Source: Bacillus shivajii (GTDB lineage: Bacteria; Bacillota; Bacilli; Bacillales; Salisediminibacteriaceae). From it: a DNA stretch of 64,000 nucleotides. Position numbers and translations under genes: made by a program. Where the stretch lies: contig NZ_CP084703.1 in assembly GCF_020519665.1 (NCBI RefSeq), positions 1,240,001-1,304,000 on the forward strand. The letters run 5' to 3'. Shown here piece after piece: positions 17,901-27,858 of the stretch. The number at the start of each line of letters is the position of its first letter. Position 1 is the first letter of the stretch. The notes under the pieces are model-generated. The model made no database searches, was not told the DNA's origin, and saw only the letters and a program-made list of their open reading frames with translations.

Positions 17901-17915
17901 TTAAAATATAATCAG

Positions 17916-18662
17916 TTAAATGTTAAAAGGGATGTATTGGGATAAATAAGCTGCCATTCTAAAGAAAACACCAGTAAACAACATAATTCCTAGAACTACC
18001 ATAATGGCACCACTAGCTTTTTGAATGATTGGTAAGTAACGGTTTATATTGCGAACTTTATCTAGTGATTTAGCGTAAAGTAAAGATACGAGTAAGAATG
18101 GGATTCCGAGCCCTAGTGAATAAACAAGCAATAATAGCATTCCACCAAGCGCATCTGAGCTTTGTGAAGCTAACGCAAGGATTGAGCCGAGAACAAGGCC
18201 GATACATGGAGACCAACCTGCAGCGAAGACGAGACCGAATGCGACTGATCTACCAAAACTCGTTGACTTTTTAGGGTTTGAAATTCTTTTCTCATTTAAT
18301 AAGAAGTTAATGTTAAAAATACCCATTAATTGAAGACCGAAGAGAACAATAACGATTCCACCCAATTTTTCAAGTAATTCACGATTTTGTATAAAAAGAC
18401 TTCCAATAAACGTTGAAGAAGCACCTAATATTAAAAAGATCGATGTAAAACCAATGATAAAGCCAATACTACGAGTAAAAATTAATTTACGATCGGCCTG
18501 AATTTGGTTTTCTGAAATATTACTACCAGTTAATTGGGCGATGTAAGCTGGGACAAGCGGAAAAACGCATGGTGATAAAAACGATACGATACCAGCAAAC
18601 AAAGCAATAAATAAAGAAAGGAACGTGAATTCATTTATAATAAATACACTTAAAACGGTCAT
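17916..18662 (-). CDS. ccdA: Cytochrome c biogenesis thiol transporter CcdA
   Basis: The 248-residue protein has six predicted membrane segments. Redox cysteines are visible in SPCVFPLVPAY (TM1) and GWSPCIGLVLG (TM4), the two positions that shuttle electrons in CcdA/DsbD-type proteins. It moves reducing equivalents from cytosolic thioredoxin to extracytoplasmic thiols for cytochrome c and spore-related maturation. The start is ATG 18662. It is monocistronic and divergent from gnd. Confidence 0.92.
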   Translation of the reverse strand: MTVLSVFIINEFTFLSLFIALFAGIVSFLSPCVFPLVPAYIAQLTGSNISENQIQADRKLIFTRSIGFIIGFTSIFLILGASSTFIGSLFIQNRELLEKLGGIVIVLFGLQLMGIFNINFLLNEKRISNPKKSTSFGRSVAFGLVFAAGWSPCIGLVLGSILALASQSSDALGGMLLLLVYSLGLGIPFLLVSLLYAKSLDKVRNINRYLPIIQKASGAIMVVLGIMLFTGVFFRMAAYLSQYIPFNI

Positions 18663-18899
18663 TTATGAAAACCTCCATTAATCACTTTAGGTGGACAATT
18701 CTATCTTATTCATGTATATCCATTGCTAGTATATTATAACGTAATAATTTACACAAAGGTGAGGTTTTGTTATACGTCAGATATTTGTCACATCTGGAAA
18801 TGGTTTGTTCTTTTAATAAGTTTTGCTTCATTTTTGGATTAAAAGCTTTATATCATATATAATATCAAATGTAGTATAGAAAAGGGGTGTTAAACAACT

Positions 18900-20312
18900 A
18901 TGCCAAAACAACAAATTGGAGTTGTCGGTGTTGGAGTAATGGGGAAGAGTCTAGCTTTAAATTTTGAAAGTAAAGGCTTTTCTGTTGCGATATATGACCT
19001 TTCAAAAGAGACAGTTGATGAGGTTTTACGCACAAACGAAGGTAAAAATTTCGTAGGAACGAATAATGTTGAAGAATTTATTAACTCATTGGAGAAACCT
19101 AGAAAAATATTATTAATGGTAAACGCAGGTGAGATCACTGATAAAGCGATTGAATCGTTATTACCTTATTTGGATGAAGGAGACATCTTAATTGATGGCG
19201 GGAATACATATTATGAAGATACGATTCGCCGTAATAAGTACTTAGGCACAAAAGGTATTAACTTTATTGGTGCAGGAGTTTCCGGAGGAGAAGAAGGTGC
19301 CTTAAAAGGTCCTGCTATTATGCCTGGTGGACAAAAAGATGCCTATGAAAAAGTGCAAGATATGCTTGAAGAAATTTCAGCAAAAGTAAATGATGAACCG
19401 TGTTGCCGATACATCGGCCCAGATGGAGCAGGCCATTATGTGAAAATGGTGCATAACGGTATTGAATACGGAGATATGCAATTAATTTGTGAAGCGTATT
19501 TCTTGTTGAAGAATATATTAGGTGTTAATGCCGGCGAACTTCATGAAATTTTTGCCGAGTGGAATCAAGGCGAATTAGACAGTTATTTAATTGAGATCAC
19601 GGCTGATATTTTTACAAAGGTTGATCCAGAAACGAATAAGCCTTTAGTCGATGTTATTTTAGATACTGCCGGACAAAAGGGAACAGGAAAATGGACGAGC
19701 GTCAGCGCCCTTGACCTTGGCGTACCACTGCCACTCATTACTGAATCTGTCTTTGCTCGTTTCTTGTCTGCGTTAAAAGAAGAACGAGTGCATGCGAGCT
19801 CAATTTTAAAAGGCCCTGAAAGACCAGAGCTTACAGTTGAGAAAAAAGATGTAATCGAAGCAGTTCGAAAGGCGTTATATATGAGTAAAATTTGCTCATA
19901 TGCTCAAGGCTTGTCTCAATTAAAAGCGGCATCAGATGAGTACGATTGGGACTTGGATGTTGGCGGTATCGCAATGATTTGGAGAGGTGGATGTATCATT
20001 CGTGCTGGCTTTTTACAAAACATTAAAGAAGCATATGACAGAGATGAAAATTTACCGAACCTGTTATTAGACCCTTATTTCCAAGAGATTGTTGAATCTT
20101 ATCAAGGAGCGTTACGTGATGTCATTTCTCTTGCTGCTCAGCACGGTGTACCTGTACCGGCATTTTCAGCAGCACTTTCTTACTATGACAGCTACCGTAC
20201 AGCAACATTACCAGCGAACCTTCTTCAAGCACAGCGCGACTATTTTGGAGCACATACGTATAAACGAATTGATAAAGAAGGTACGTTCCATACAAACTGG
20301 TTAGAAAAGTAA
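18900..20312 (+). CDS. gnd: 6-phosphogluconate dehydrogenase (decarboxylating)
   Basis: The 470-residue protein has the usual family length. The N-terminal Rossmann motif [20 protein letters not shown] binds NADP; the signature [21 protein letters not shown] and catalytic [13 protein letters not shown] follow; the C-terminal helical domain ends ...FHTNWLEK. It oxidises 6-phosphogluconate to ribulose 5-phosphate and CO2 in the pentose phosphate pathway. It is encoded opposite zwf, its upstream pathway enzyme, 1 kb away. An upstream TATAAT (about 18864) may be its -10. Confidence 0.96.
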   Translation: MPKQQIGVVGVGVMGKSLALNFESKGFSVAIYDLSKETVDEVLRTNEGKNFVGTNNVEEFINSLEKPRKILLMVNAGEITDKAIESLLPYLDEGDILIDGGNTYYEDTIRRNKYLGTKGINFIGAGVSGGEEGALKGPAIMPGGQKDAYEKVQDMLEEISAKVNDEPCCRYIGPDGAGHYVKMVHNGIEYGDMQLICEAYFLLKNILGVNAGELHEIFAEWNQGELDSYLIEITADIFTKVDPETNKPLVDVILDTAGQKGTGKWTSVSALDLGVPLPLITESVFARFLSALKEERVHASSILKGPERPELTVEKKDVIEAVRKALYMSKICSYAQGLSQLKAASDEYDWDLDVGGIAMIWRGGCIIRAGFLQNIKEAYDRDENLPNLLLDPYFQEIVESYQGALRDVISLAAQHGVPVPAFSAALSYYDSYRTATLPANLLQAQRDYFGAHTYKRIDKEGTFHTNWLEK

Positions 20313-20520
20313 GCGATTATAGTTTTCTAAAAGGCTTCACATAGAGAAATAACTATGACATTGACAAGAAGTACTCCAATTGAAGTACTTGATTGGGCAC
20401 CATGCTACGGCATTGGTGTCCATTTTTGTACTACCAGAATTTTAAAGTTTGATTATATAACTGCAACTAAGATTTCATTAAATTTTTATAACGACATGAC
20501 TTCGTATCTTGTCTTTAAAA

Positions 20521-20563
20521 AAAGGATGACTCGTACGTGATATCACGACGAATCATCCTTCTT
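20521..20563. terminator. Terminator between gnd and cyclase-family gene
   Basis: AAGGATGA-CTCGT and ACGA-CGAATCATCCTT form an imperfect long stem with A/T flanks between two convergent genes. Upstream, 20368-20392 holds a smaller palindrome (AAGTACT/AGTACTT). The rest of the 300-bp spacer shows nothing. Confidence 0.72.
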
Positions 20564-20612
20564 TCGTTAACTAAGTTGAATATGCTCAGTTAATGTATAG
20601 CTTGCTTTAGCG

Positions 20613-21236
20613 TTAACCATTCATGCCTTCGAATAAAAGGACACGAGCAGGGGAAGCATCTGTACCAACTAACTTTATTGGTGCTGCAACCATAAAGTAA
20701 CTACCTTCAGGAACCTCTTTCAGCTCTAACCCTTCGATGACAATGATGTTGCTTCCGAATAAAGTTTTGTGTGTCGGATGACCTTCTTGAGCGCGTTCGA
20801 CACCAAGAGCATCAATTCCAACCCCACGAATTTCTTTTTCAGCTAAATATTTTGCTCCAGATTCGGCTAAATAAATAAATTCAAAATTAAATTCTTCATC
20901 GAAGGAATTTTTCGTCTTGATTAGGATGAAGTCACCTTTTTCAATGTCAAAGCTTTGCAAGTGATCTTTCGTGATCCCACCTTCAACATTTGTTAAATCA
21001 ATCACTTTACTAGACCCGACTAAGTCATCGATATCTAGCGTTTCAAAGGTTTCTCCATCATTAATCATATGTAGTGGTGCGTCAATATGCGTACCAGTGT
21101 GAACATCTAATGAAAGTCTCGACTCAGTAACGTGAGCGTTTGTCGTAGATTCAACTTTTGGCTGTTTCTCTTCCTTATTTTTATAAACAGGCATTCCTTC
21201 ATAAATTGGTGTTGTAATATCATACATTTTCATCAT
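20613..21236 (-). CDS. Cyclase-family hydrolase (kynurenine formamidase-like)
   Basis: The 207-residue protein has the cyclase-family metal motif HTGTHIDAPLHMI (HxGTHxDxPxH), then GDFILIKTKN and GVGIDALGVERAQEGHPTHKTLF with further His/Asp ligands. Members are Mn/Zn amidohydrolases, including kynurenine formamidase KynB, but substrates vary. No tryptophan-degradation genes are nearby, so the substrate is unassigned. It is encoded just downstream of zwf (70 nt gap) in the same direction and might be co-transcribed with it. Confidence 0.82.
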   Translation of the reverse strand: MMKMYDITTPIYEGMPVYKNKEEKQPKVESTTNAHVTESRLSLDVHTGTHIDAPLHMINDGETFETLDIDDLVGSSKVIDLTNVEGGITKDHLQSFDIEKGDFILIKTKNSFDEEFNFEFIYLAESGAKYLAEKEIRGVGIDALGVERAQEGHPTHKTLFGSNIIVIEGLELKEVPEGSYFMVAAPIKLVGTDASPARVLLFEGMNG

Positions 21237-21306
21237 TGTTTTCCCCTTTCATTTAAACCGTTTAGAATTCAGATCAATTGCTGTAGTGCTTTCTTCATGT
21301 AGCTAG

Positions 21307-22812
21307 TTAAATAGAGTAGGCACTGTCATCAATGACTGGCCACCAATGGAAGCCATCTTCTGCAAGTAACTTGTCCGATACTTTTGGTCCCATAGAGCCA
21401 GACTCATAATTAGGAAAATCTCCAGCTGGTGTAGATTCCCATACGTTTGAAATTTTGTCAACAAAGTTCCAAGACAGAGCGACTTCATCCCAGTGTGTAA
21501 AGTTTGTGCCATCTCCTATGATACAATCATACAATAGTTTTTCATATGCTTCTGGTGTGTTTATTGAGTCTGGACAATCGCTACAATAATCAAGTTTTAC
21601 AGGTGTTGTTCCTTCTGAGAGTCCTATTTTTTTACCATTTAATACAATGGAAATCCCTTCGTCAGGCTGTATGTGAATGATTAGCAAGTTAGGGTGTTTT
21701 TCATCGTCTGATTTATAATATAAGTTCATCGGTAATTCCTTAAATTGAATCACAATTTTTGTAGACTTTCCAGTCATACGTTTTCCAGTACGAATGTAAA
21801 AGGGGACTCCTGCCCAACGGAAATTATCAATTAAAAGTTTACCTGCCACGAATGTTTCAGTTGAAGATTGAGGATCAACATTACTTTCCTGACGATAACC
21901 ATTTACATTTTCTTCATTAATAATCCCTGGACCATATTGTCCTCTAACAAAATATTTTTCAACATCCGTGCTCTCTAACGGCCGAAGTGCTCGTAAAGCT
22001 TTGATTTTTTCACTACGTACTTCGTCTGTTGTTAAGCGGATTGGTGGTTCCATTGCTAGTAAGGCAACCATTTGTAGCATATGGTTTTGTACCATGTCAC
22101 GTAGGGCACCACTTTGATCGTAATATCCTCCGCGATCTTCTACTCCAAGTAATTCACTAGAAGTAATTTGAACATTAGAGATATAGCGGTTATTCCATAA
22201 TGGTTCAAACATTGCATTAGCAAAACGAATCACTTCAATATTTTGGACCATTTCTTTACCAAGGTAATGGTCAATACGATAAATAGCACTTTCATCAAAT
22301 GCTTCACGAAGTTCATCATTTAGTTTTTGGGCAGATTCTAAATTATGTCCAAATGGCTTTTCGATAATAAGGCGATTCCAGCCGCTCGTGTTTGTCACAC
22401 CTTCTGACTTTAATTGCGACGCAATTGTACCGAAGAATTGAGGAGCCATCGCCATGTAAAAAATGCGATTTCCAGGAATGCTGAATGTCTCCTCTAATTG
22501 ACTTAATAATTCATTTAGCTCTTGATAAGAGGCAACATTTGTTACATCAAAAGACAAGTAGTGGAAATGGTTAAGAAATTCGTCCAATTCATTGTCGTCA
22601 ACATTCATATTTGCGTCATGGATTGAATTAGCGACATTCTCTCTGAAAACTTCATTTGTCCATGGACGTCGAGCGGCACCGATGATGGCGAAGTTGTTTG
22701 AAAGCTTCCCCTTTTTATATAAGTTATATATTGAAGGGTAGAGCTTTCTCTTCGCTAAGTCTCCGGTTGCACCAAAAATGATAATTGAACACTTTCTATC
22801 TTCAGTTGTCAA
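21307..22812 (-). CDS. zwf: Glucose-6-phosphate 1-dehydrogenase
   Basis: The 501-residue protein carries the NADP-binding GATGDLAKRKLYPSIY near the start, the active-site signature RIDHYLGKEMVQN (residues about 180-190) and EKPFGHN. It catalyses the first oxidative step of the pentose phosphate pathway. The start is ATG 22812 behind AGAGGGT. It is convergent with gnd through the cyclase-family gene. A family 2 repeat lies in its upstream gap. Confidence 0.96.
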   Translation of the reverse strand: MTTEDRKCSIIIFGATGDLAKRKLYPSIYNLYKKGKLSNNFAIIGAARRPWTNEVFRENVANSIHDANMNVDDNELDEFLNHFHYLSFDVTNVASYQELNELLSQLEETFSIPGNRIFYMAMAPQFFGTIASQLKSEGVTNTSGWNRLIIEKPFGHNLESAQKLNDELREAFDESAIYRIDHYLGKEMVQNIEVIRFANAMFEPLWNNRYISNVQITSSELLGVEDRGGYYDQSGALRDMVQNHMLQMVALLAMEPPIRLTTDEVRSEKIKALRALRPLESTDVEKYFVRGQYGPGIINEENVNGYRQESNVDPQSSTETFVAGKLLIDNFRWAGVPFYIRTGKRMTGKSTKIVIQFKELPMNLYYKSDDEKHPNLLIIHIQPDEGISIVLNGKKIGLSEGTTPVKLDYCSDCPDSINTPEAYEKLLYDCIIGDGTNFTHWDEVALSWNFVDKISNVWESTPAGDFPNYESGSMGPKVSDKLLAEDGFHWWPVIDDSAYSI

Positions 22813-22977
22813 AATAAACCCTCTTTTCTATAAAACATTTTCTTTTAATTAGACTATCCCAACTTGCGGCGTTGTATTTCTATAATGACATTAAAAGGTT
22901 GAAACCCAAGAAAAAGAATAACATAATAGGCGGAAATGCTCTAGTTATAGACATTGTTAGGAAGATTTAATAATTTT

Positions 22978-23206
22978 AGGCCTGTTAATCTTCATTGTTG
23001 ATTTTCAAAAATCACGAGACGCCTGCGGGAAAGCAAGAGCTGAAGATCCATCGGGGTGCTTTTTCCCGATTAGCTGAAGCCTTACCCGCGGCAAAGAAGA
23101 CACCGTGAATGCAAACGAAGTGAAGCATAAGCGGATGTCGAACTTGTGCCTAGAGGTGCAAGCGAGTGTAATTTTGTAAAATCAACACTAGCCTTTAACA
23201 AAGCCT
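22978..23206. repeat. Family 2 MITE-like repeat, copy b
   Basis: The ends AGGCCTGTTAA and TTAACAAAGCCT are inverted, extended by TTGTTGATTTT/AAAATCAACA. AATTTT flanks both sides (22972-22977, 23207-23212). The interior has an outer stem GCCTGCGGG/CCCGCGGC enclosing AGCTGAAGATCCA, a small hairpin (TCGGG/CCCGA) and ATTAGCTGAAG, then GCAAAGAAGACACCG and ACTTGTGCCTAGAGGTG. It is in the zwf-pbpF divergent gap. Confidence 0.82.
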
Positions 23207-23384
23207 AATTTTAAAAACACTTTATTAAAAAGAATTTGTATCGTTGGTTCATATGATCAGTCTGATCGAAGGTGAAACATTTCTCGTGCGTTCTCGTAGA
23301 TAATAAGATATATGAATGATTATGGTGAAATTTATACATCTTTCTTGCTTTTTGCCGTAAAATAAAGATTTAGGAGGTGACAAT

Positions 23385-25556
23385 ATGTCGAAAAAGAGAG
23401 TCGTGTTTAGTTTTTTGTTTGTTGTTTCGGTATTTGTCATTGGTTTTACACTATATCTAGGAATTATTCTATTTGGTAATTATGTAATAGACGATAAACA
23501 ATTAGTTATGAATGCAGCAACAACGATTGAAGATCCGAATGGAGAAGAAATTACGAAATTATTTGTTGAAAACAGGCAAATGGTCTCACTAGAGGAAGTG
23601 CCCGAACATGTCCTTCATGCATTTCTTTCTGTAGAAGATCACCGTTTTTATGATCATCAAGGTGTTGATTTCAGAGCGATTGGACGAGCATTATATCGTG
23701 ATATCATAGCGAGGTCGAAAGTAGAAGGCGGCAGTACAATTACACAACAGCTAGCGAAAAATACGTTTTTATCTCATGAAAAAACGTGGCTGAGGAAAAC
23801 GAAGGAAGTACTTATTGCCATCAATTTGGAACGTGAATATTCAAAGGATGATATTTTAGAAATGTACTTAAACCGAATTTATTTCGGTCATGGTGCTCAC
23901 GGAATCCAAGCAGCAAGCCAGTTATATTTTGATAAACATGTAAGTGAGCTAACAATAGACGAAGGTGCACTTCTTGCTGCACTCCCAAAAGGGCCAAATT
24001 CTTATTCGCCCATACAACATCCAGAGAGAAGTGAGCAAAGGCGAAACCTTGTATTAAGTTTAATGGAAAGAAGAGGATACTTAACTGCTGATGAAGCTGT
24101 TCGTCTTCAAGGCAGAACGGTTCCGTCAGACCCAACGAAAATGACGGAAAACCCTGCTTATTTATCTTACATGGATCTCGTTTTAGACGAAGCTGAAAAG
24201 AAATACAACTTATCTAGAGATGAAGTACTTAAAGGTGGCTATCGAATTGTAGTAGAAATGGACTCAAATCTACAGGAGGTTACATTTGCTGAGTTTCAAC
24301 ATGACGCCAATTTCCCTCAATCAACGGGGGAGAATAAAGTAGAAGGGTCGATTGTTTTAATTGATAATGGAACTGGAGGGGTCTTAGCAGCTCAAGGTGG
24401 TAGAGAGTATGTTCGACAAGGATTTAATCGTGTTCATGCGAAAAGACAGCCTGGTTCAGCCATTAAACCACAAGCAGTTTACGCTCCTGCATTAGAAACG
24501 GGAAGCGTACAACCATACTCTCTTCTTAAAGATGAGCTTATGGACTATGACGGATATTCACCACGAAATTATAACCATCAATATAGTGGTGAAATGACCA
24601 TGTACGATGCAATAAAACATTCAGCCAATGCTCCTGCAGTATGGCTGTTAAATCAAATTGGCCTCGACCATGCAAAAGAAGCATTATCTTTACAAAGTAT
24701 CGAAGCAGAAAATGAAGGGCTAGGCCTTGCACTCGGTGGAATGGAGACTGGCGTAACACCCTTGCAACTTGCTTCTTCTTATAGAACATACGCAACTGGT
24801 GGACAGTTTAGTGAAGCTTATTTCATTCGAGAAATTTACGATCGTAATGGTAAATTAATTGCTGAACGTGAAGTAGAGGCCAGAGAGGTCATATCTCCAC
24901 AAACTGCATGGCATATGACGAGAATGCTAGAGGCAGTGGTGAATGGTGGCACCGCTAGACATGGTGAATTTCAAGGTCCACTTGCAGGAAAAACGGGAAC
25001 TACTTCTCATGAATTTGTTGACGGTGGAGCTAGAGATATATGGTTTGCAGGATTTACACCAGAAATATCAGGTGCGATTTGGATGGGATATGATAGATCT
25101 GATGAAAACCATTATCTAACCGAAGGTAGTGCTGTTCCGACTGTATTATTCAAAAATATATTAACAAAAGCGGCACTAGATGATCCACAATCGCTGACAG
25201 CATTTGAAAAGCCTGACGGTGTGGAAGACCTTCAAGAACCGATACGTTTTGTTGCAATAAACGATTTATCCGCAAGACTTTCTTTAAGTTGGAGGGGAGG
25301 AAATGTTAATTTAACTTGGTCAGGTAGTGACGACCACCGTCTCCACTATCACATTTATGAAAAAGTAGCGAATGACCAGTATGAAAAGGTCGGAGAAGTT
25401 GTTGGTAAAAATGAGTATACAGTTCAAGGAGTAAATTTACTTTCAAATAGTGAATATGTCGTTGTACCTTATAACCCTCAAATAAATCGAGAAGGAGAAC
25501 CATCAAATATAGCAGAAGCAAAGTTTCATCTATTCTCATATGACGACGCTTCGTAA
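23385..25556 (+). CDS. pbpF: Class A penicillin-binding protein (PbpF-like)
   Basis: The 723-residue bifunctional wall synthase has one N-terminal anchor (residues about 7-32), a GT51 transglycosylase domain with catalytic E84 in VEDHRFYDHQGVD and GGSTITQQLAKN, and a transpeptidase domain with S358 in PGSAIKP, HSANAP and GKTGTTSHE. A C-terminal fibronectin-III-like region (residues about 630-715) follows. It polymerises and crosslinks peptidoglycan outside the membrane. B. subtilis pbpF is also directly upstream of hemE, and PbpF-type enzymes act in vegetative and spore wall. SD GGAGGTGA. Confidence 0.9.
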   Translation: MSKKRVVFSFLFVVSVFVIGFTLYLGIILFGNYVIDDKQLVMNAATTIEDPNGEEITKLFVENRQMVSLEEVPEHVLHAFLSVEDHRFYDHQGVDFRAIGRALYRDIIARSKVEGGSTITQQLAKNTFLSHEKTWLRKTKEVLIAINLEREYSKDDILEMYLNRIYFGHGAHGIQAASQLYFDKHVSELTIDEGALLAALPKGPNSYSPIQHPERSEQRRNLVLSLMERRGYLTADEAVRLQGRTVPSDPTKMTENPAYLSYMDLVLDEAEKKYNLSRDEVLKGGYRIVVEMDSNLQEVTFAEFQHDANFPQSTGENKVEGSIVLIDNGTGGVLAAQGGREYVRQGFNRVHAKRQPGSAIKPQAVYAPALETGSVQPYSLLKDELMDYDGYSPRNYNHQYSGEMTMYDAIKHSANAPAVWLLNQIGLDHAKEALSLQSIEAENEGLGLALGGMETGVTPLQLASSYRTYATGGQFSEAYFIREIYDRNGKLIAEREVEAREVISPQTAWHMTRMLEAVVNGGTARHGEFQGPLAGKTGTTSHEFVDGGARDIWFAGFTPEISGAIWMGYDRSDENHYLTEGSAVPTVLFKNILTKAALDDPQSLTAFEKPDGVEDLQEPIRFVAINDLSARLSLSWRGGNVNLTWSGSDDHRLHYHIYEKVANDQYEKVGEVVGKNEYTVQGVNLLSNSEYVVVPYNPQINREGEPSNIAEAKFHLFSYDDAS

Positions 25557-25563
25557 ACAATAT

Positions 25564-25597
25564 TGGAGTCCCTATAAAATTACCTTAGGGACTCCGT
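25564..25597 (+). terminator. pbpF terminator
   Basis: GGAGTCCCTA and TAGGGACTCC pair perfectly around a 14-nt loop, 8 bp after the pbpF stop codon. The T tail is short. Confidence 0.75.
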
Positions 25598-25607
25598 TGT
25601 AAGTACA

Positions 25608-25632
25608 TTTCCAGGTGCTTGGCACCTGGAAA
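25608..25632. repeat. CCAGGTGC palindrome, copy 1
   Basis: TTTCCAGGTGC, TTG loop, GCACCTGGAAA: an 11-bp perfect hairpin. Related palindromes occur at 46391, 49768 and 55093. Confidence 0.75.
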
Positions 25633-25700
25633 AATATTGGTGATGAATAAAGGTTAATATGTGCAATTTGTTATACGATGTGTGAAGTTTTATCGATTTT

Positions 25701-25729
25701 ATGACAATTTTCTTGGTTTAGTGTACAAT
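25701..25729 (+). promoter_or_regulatory. Likely sigma-A promoter of hemEHY
   Basis: -35 ATGACA (25701-25706), 17-bp spacer, -10 TACAAT (25724-25729), 118 bp upstream of hemE. Confidence 0.55.
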
Positions 25730-25846
25730 CTTGGCTAGCGTTAGTTATAGTTAAAAAGGTTTACATTTTATCTATGAATAAAATACTTTTTTTCCATCTA
25801 AAAGAACTTGTATGAATAAAATAAAAAGACAAAATGAGGTGCCTTT

Positions 25847-26899
25847 ATGACACAAGTATTCAATGATCAGTTTTTAAAAGCAGCGAAGAAAGAAAAAATT
25901 GACCATGTCCCTGTTTGGTATATGAGACAAGCTGGGCGAAGCCAACCGGAATATCGTGAATTAAAAAAGAAGTATTCCCTTGAAGGTATTACAAAAATGC
26001 CAGAAACGTGTGCATGGGTGACGAAGCTTCCGGTTGATCAATATAACAATGATGCAGCTATTCTATACAAAGATATTATGACACCTCTACCTGCGATTGG
26101 CGTCGATGTTGAAATTAAATCAGGTATTGGGCCAGTGATCGACAACCCTGTCCGTACTCTGTCAGATATTGAAAAGCTTGGATCGATTGAACCTGAAAAA
26201 GACGTTGATTATGTTCTTGAAACGATTAAAATTTTACGAGGGCAACTAACCGTACCTCTTATTAGCTTTAGCGGGGCACCATTTACATTAGCGAGCTATA
26301 TGATTGAAGGTGGTCCTTCGAAAAATTACAATAAAACAAAAGCATTAATGTATGCAGATGAAAAAGCATGGTTCTTATTAATGGATAAACTCGGTGATAT
26401 GGTTATTTCTTATGTAAAGGCACAAATTAAAGCTGGTGCACAAGCGATTCAAATCTTTGATTCTTGGGTGGGTGCGTTAAATCAGCAAGACTATGTAAAA
26501 TATGTGAAACCGGTTATGCACCGAATTTTCACAGAACTTCGTGGAGAAGGCGTTCCGCTAATTACGTTTGGTGTTGGTGCTCGCCACCTAGCAAAAGATT
26601 GGCACGACTTACCACTTGATGTAGTTGGCCTAGATTGGCGTTATCCAATTCAAGAAGCAAGGAAAGATGGCATCACAAAGGCGGTACAAGGAAACCTTGA
26701 TCCATGTGTCTTAATGGCTCCATGGAACGTGATTGAAGAAAAAGCCAAAGCAATTATAGATGAGGGGATTAAGCAGCCAGGCTTTATTTTTAACTTAGGT
26801 CACGGTGTTTTCCCAGAAATTAGCCCAGATACATTAAAGAAATTAACGAGTTTTGTTCATGAATACTCACACGAACAGTTAACGAAGTTGAATAAATAA
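25847..26899 (+). CDS. hemE: Uroporphyrinogen decarboxylase HemE
   Basis: The 350-residue protein has the N-terminal signature [17 protein letters not shown] (Arg residues and a downstream Asp bind substrate carboxylates) and second signature [19 protein letters not shown], with [10 protein letters not shown] near the end. It decarboxylates uroporphyrinogen III to coproporphyrinogen III in the cytosol. It is the first gene of hemEHY; the gap to hemH is 14 nt. SD GAGGTG. Confidence 0.97.
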   Translation: MTQVFNDQFLKAAKKEKIDHVPVWYMRQAGRSQPEYRELKKKYSLEGITKMPETCAWVTKLPVDQYNNDAAILYKDIMTPLPAIGVDVEIKSGIGPVIDNPVRTLSDIEKLGSIEPEKDVDYVLETIKILRGQLTVPLISFSGAPFTLASYMIEGGPSKNYNKTKALMYADEKAWFLLMDKLGDMVISYVKAQIKAGAQAIQIFDSWVGALNQQDYVKYVKPVMHRIFTELRGEGVPLITFGVGARHLAKDWHDLPLDVVGLDWRYPIQEARKDGITKAVQGNLDPCVLMAPWNVIEEKAKAIIDEGIKQPGFIFNLGHGVFPEISPDTLKKLTSFVHEYSHEQLTKLNK

Positions 26900-26913
26900 A
26901 AAGGGTGAACAAG

Positions 26914-27858
26914 ATGAAAAAGAATGTTGGCTTATTAGTAATGGCATATGGTACGCCAAGGAGTTTGGACGAAGTTGAACCTTATTACACACATATAAGA
27001 CGTGGGAGAAAACCATCACAAGAACAATTAGAGGATTTAACTTCTCGCTATGAAGCTATAGGTGGGATCTCACCTCTTGCAAAAATTACAGAGGAACAAA
27101 CGAAAAAATTAGAAGAAGAGCTTAATCGTCGTTTTGATGACCGTGAATTTAAATCTTACCAAGGTCTTAAGCATATTGATCCGTTCATTGAAGACGCTGT
27201 CCACCAAATGAAAGAAGATGGCATTAAAGAGGCAGTAAGTATCGTACTTGCTCCTCACTATTCTACGTTTAGTGTGAAATCTTATAATGGTCGTGCGAAG
27301 GAAGAGGCAGCAGCGATTGATGGCCCTGAAATTACAAGTGTTGAAAGTTGGTATGATGAGCCGAAGTTTATTGACTATTGGGCAGAAGAAATTCGTAAAA
27401 CACGTGAAAGCATGACTGCAAGCGAACGAGAAAACCATGTTGTCATCTTCTCAGCTCATAGTCTTCCTGAACGTATTTTACAAAACGGTGATCCATATCC
27501 AAAGCAGCTTGAAGAAACAGCGAAATTAATTGCAGATAAAGCTGAAGTTCAAAATTATGAAATTGGCTGGCAAAGTGAAGGAAATACACCGGACCCTTGG
27601 ATTGGTCCAGATGTGCAAGACTTAACACGGGATCTTCATGAAAAGCATGGTTATGAAGCGTTTGTTTACTGCCCTGTTGGTTTTGTAGCAGATCACTTAG
27701 AAGTTCTTTACGATAACGATTATGAGTGTAAAGTAGTAACAGATGACCTCGGTGTTACATATTATCGTCCTGAAATGCCAAATACGAAAGAAGCGTTCAT
27801 TAATGCCCTAGCAACCGTCATTGAAAGAACGCTTGAGGAAGCGGGTCAGAATGAGTAA
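26914..27858 (+). CDS. hemH: Coproporphyrin ferrochelatase HemH (CpfC)
   Basis: The 314-residue protein begins [31 protein letters not shown] and has the catalytic histidine in [10 protein letters not shown] and the conserved [14 protein letters not shown]. In Gram-positive bacteria HemH inserts iron into coproporphyrin III rather than protoporphyrin. ATG 26914 is preferred to a GTG at 26905 because AAGGG is 8 nt upstream. The last 8 nt overlap hemY, indicating coupled translation. Confidence 0.96.
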   Translation: MKKNVGLLVMAYGTPRSLDEVEPYYTHIRRGRKPSQEQLEDLTSRYEAIGGISPLAKITEEQTKKLEEELNRRFDDREFKSYQGLKHIDPFIEDAVHQMKEDGIKEAVSIVLAPHYSTFSVKSYNGRAKEEAAAIDGPEITSVESWYDEPKFIDYWAEEIRKTRESMTASERENHVVIFSAHSLPERILQNGDPYPKQLEETAKLIADKAEVQNYEIGWQSEGNTPDPWIGPDVQDLTRDLHEKHGYEAFVYCPVGFVADHLEVLYDNDYECKVVTDDLGVTYYRPEMPNTKEAFINALATVIERTLEEAGQNE

